Shown here: positions 63,578-64,000 of the stretch, piece by piece
Layout of the letters: each line of letters begins with the position of its first letter
Position numbering within the stretch: the first letter of the stretch is position 1
NCBI RefSeq assembly: GCF_000469585.1
Contig: NZ_AWNK01000006.1
Location: 24,519-88,518 of the forward strand
Reading direction: 5' to 3'
Length of the DNA stretch: 64,000 nucleotides
From: Chrysiogenes arsenatis DSM 11915
GTDB taxonomy: Bacteria; Chrysiogenota; Chrysiogenetes; Chrysiogenales; Chrysiogenaceae
Position numbers and translations under genes: made by a program
Notes under the pieces: model-generated
Databases searched by the model: none
Told to the model about the DNA's origin: nothing
What the model saw: only the letters and a program-made list of their open reading frames with translations

Positions 63578-64000
63578 CGTGACGTTCGAAAATAAGTCGT
63601 TTTTCAGCAAGATGATACGTAATCACGACCCCATCCATAGCAAAGCGAATAGGAAAATTGTTCCCGTACATTGAGACAGTTGTCCCTTCGACCACCGCTC
63701 CCAGTTCAATTTTTCCATTTTTTTGGTCGAGAAAGTCAGTGTTTACTCTGCGCATGTAAGCAATACGCTCGGTAAGCTGTGATTCCAGTGCGACAGCGGC
63801 AGCATACTCCGGATTTTCCTGCAGTGAATTTGCCATTTGTTCCGTAGTCGCTTTCGGGTGATTTTTAAAATACACCGATTCATGGTTCTTGCGCCGCTGT
63901 CGCACAAGAGATTTCTCGAAAAACAGATGAGAGGTTTCCAGCTGATAACTATTGATAACACGGTGAGTGAAAATATGCGGCCCTATCGAGAGGCGAGTCG
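63558..64000 (-). CDS. Unknown protein, 5' end outside window
   Basis: A minus-strand frame that stays open from the stop at 63558 to the right edge, giving at least 147 residues; the true start lies beyond base 64000. The visible end is hydrophilic, with a helical stretch (TEQMANSLQENPEYAAAV) followed by strands (KIELGAVVEGTTVSMYGN) and a YHLAEKRLIF segment. No signal peptide, membrane helix or known motif was recognised in this part. It converges on the HD-GYP gene with only two bases between stop codons. Confidence 0.65.
   Translation of the reverse strand, partial: TRLSIGPHIFTHRVINSYQLETSHLFFEKSLVRQRRKNHESVYFKNHPKATTEQMANSLQENPEYAAAVALESQLTERIAYMRRVNTDFLDQKNGKIELGAVVEGTTVSMYGNNFPIRFAMDGVVITYHLAEKRLIFERHANNVMS

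Overview
The window reads as chromosomal DNA from a Gram-negative, flagellated, respiring bacterium. The genes give no taxonomic proof. A complete 14-subunit complex I, an octaheme tetrathionate-reductase-type cytochrome, a reverse rubrerythrin and a deep-branching-looking flagellar/chemotaxis operon would fit an anaerobic or microaerophilic lineage such as the Chrysiogenota; that is inference. Coding density is high and genes often overlap by 1-4 bases. No tRNA, CRISPR array, prophage or insertion sequence was seen.

Layout. (1) 236-9122, + strand: assimilatory sulfate reduction. Sulfate-binding protein and CysT/CysW/CysA import sulfate; CysD/CysN make APS; a 4Fe-4S CysH reduces APS to sulfite; a ferredoxin-type siroheme enzyme reduces sulfite to sulfide. 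No APS kinase is present, which agrees with the APS-type reductase. Several dispersed hairpin repeats lie in the gaps. (2) 9281-11067: a reverse rubrerythrin with a near-consensus promoter and terminator, then an ATP-grasp enzyme of unknown substrate. (3) 11335-14010: a very large flagellin carrying a zinc-peptidase-like domain with HEMVH, i.e. a flagellinolysin. (4) 14172-16801, - strand: ispG and purH; the 4.5S SRP RNA gene lies just beyond, on the + strand. (5) 16991-33524, - strand: a long flagellar/chemotaxis block: flhB, flhA, flhF, flhG, a small membrane protein, fliA, cheB, fliM, fliY-like fliN, a lidless Hsp70, cheY, cheZ, cheA, then a secreted protein, an Mrr-like membrane-anchored protein and a small unknown. 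(6) 33718-37158: octaheme cytochrome (-), divergent from a small exported protein and a triple-rhodanese lipoprotein (+). (7) 37226-38107 (-): a DUF815-type AAA+ ATPase. (8) 38420-52008 (+): nuoA to nuoN in canonical order. (9) 52163-63555 (+): three large hybrid histidine kinases (periplasmic substrate-binding-like sensor; PAS/GAF sensor; hemerythrin sensor), each ending in an HPt plus a shared C-terminal helical tail, followed by an HD-GYP response regulator. (10) 63558 to the right edge (-): a partial gene of unknown function.

How it fits together. FliA (sigma-28) encoded in block 5 probably drives the flagellin in block 3 from a promoter visible at 11198-11225. The flagellin leader displays two ANGGA motifs of the kind bound by CsrA, and a structured repeat at 1308-1503 displays two more. 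The kinase cluster plausibly converts redox/oxygen and ligand signals into cyclic-di-GMP breakdown by the HD-GYP protein, which would favour motility.

Most striking items: the proteolytic flagellin (a family already described, here with its probable regulation visible), an FlhB whose NPTH self-cleavage motif reads NPIF, a lidless Hsp70 inside the motor-switch operon, a membrane-anchored Mrr-like protein with a degraded catalytic motif, and structured repeat elements that look like they could bind CsrA.
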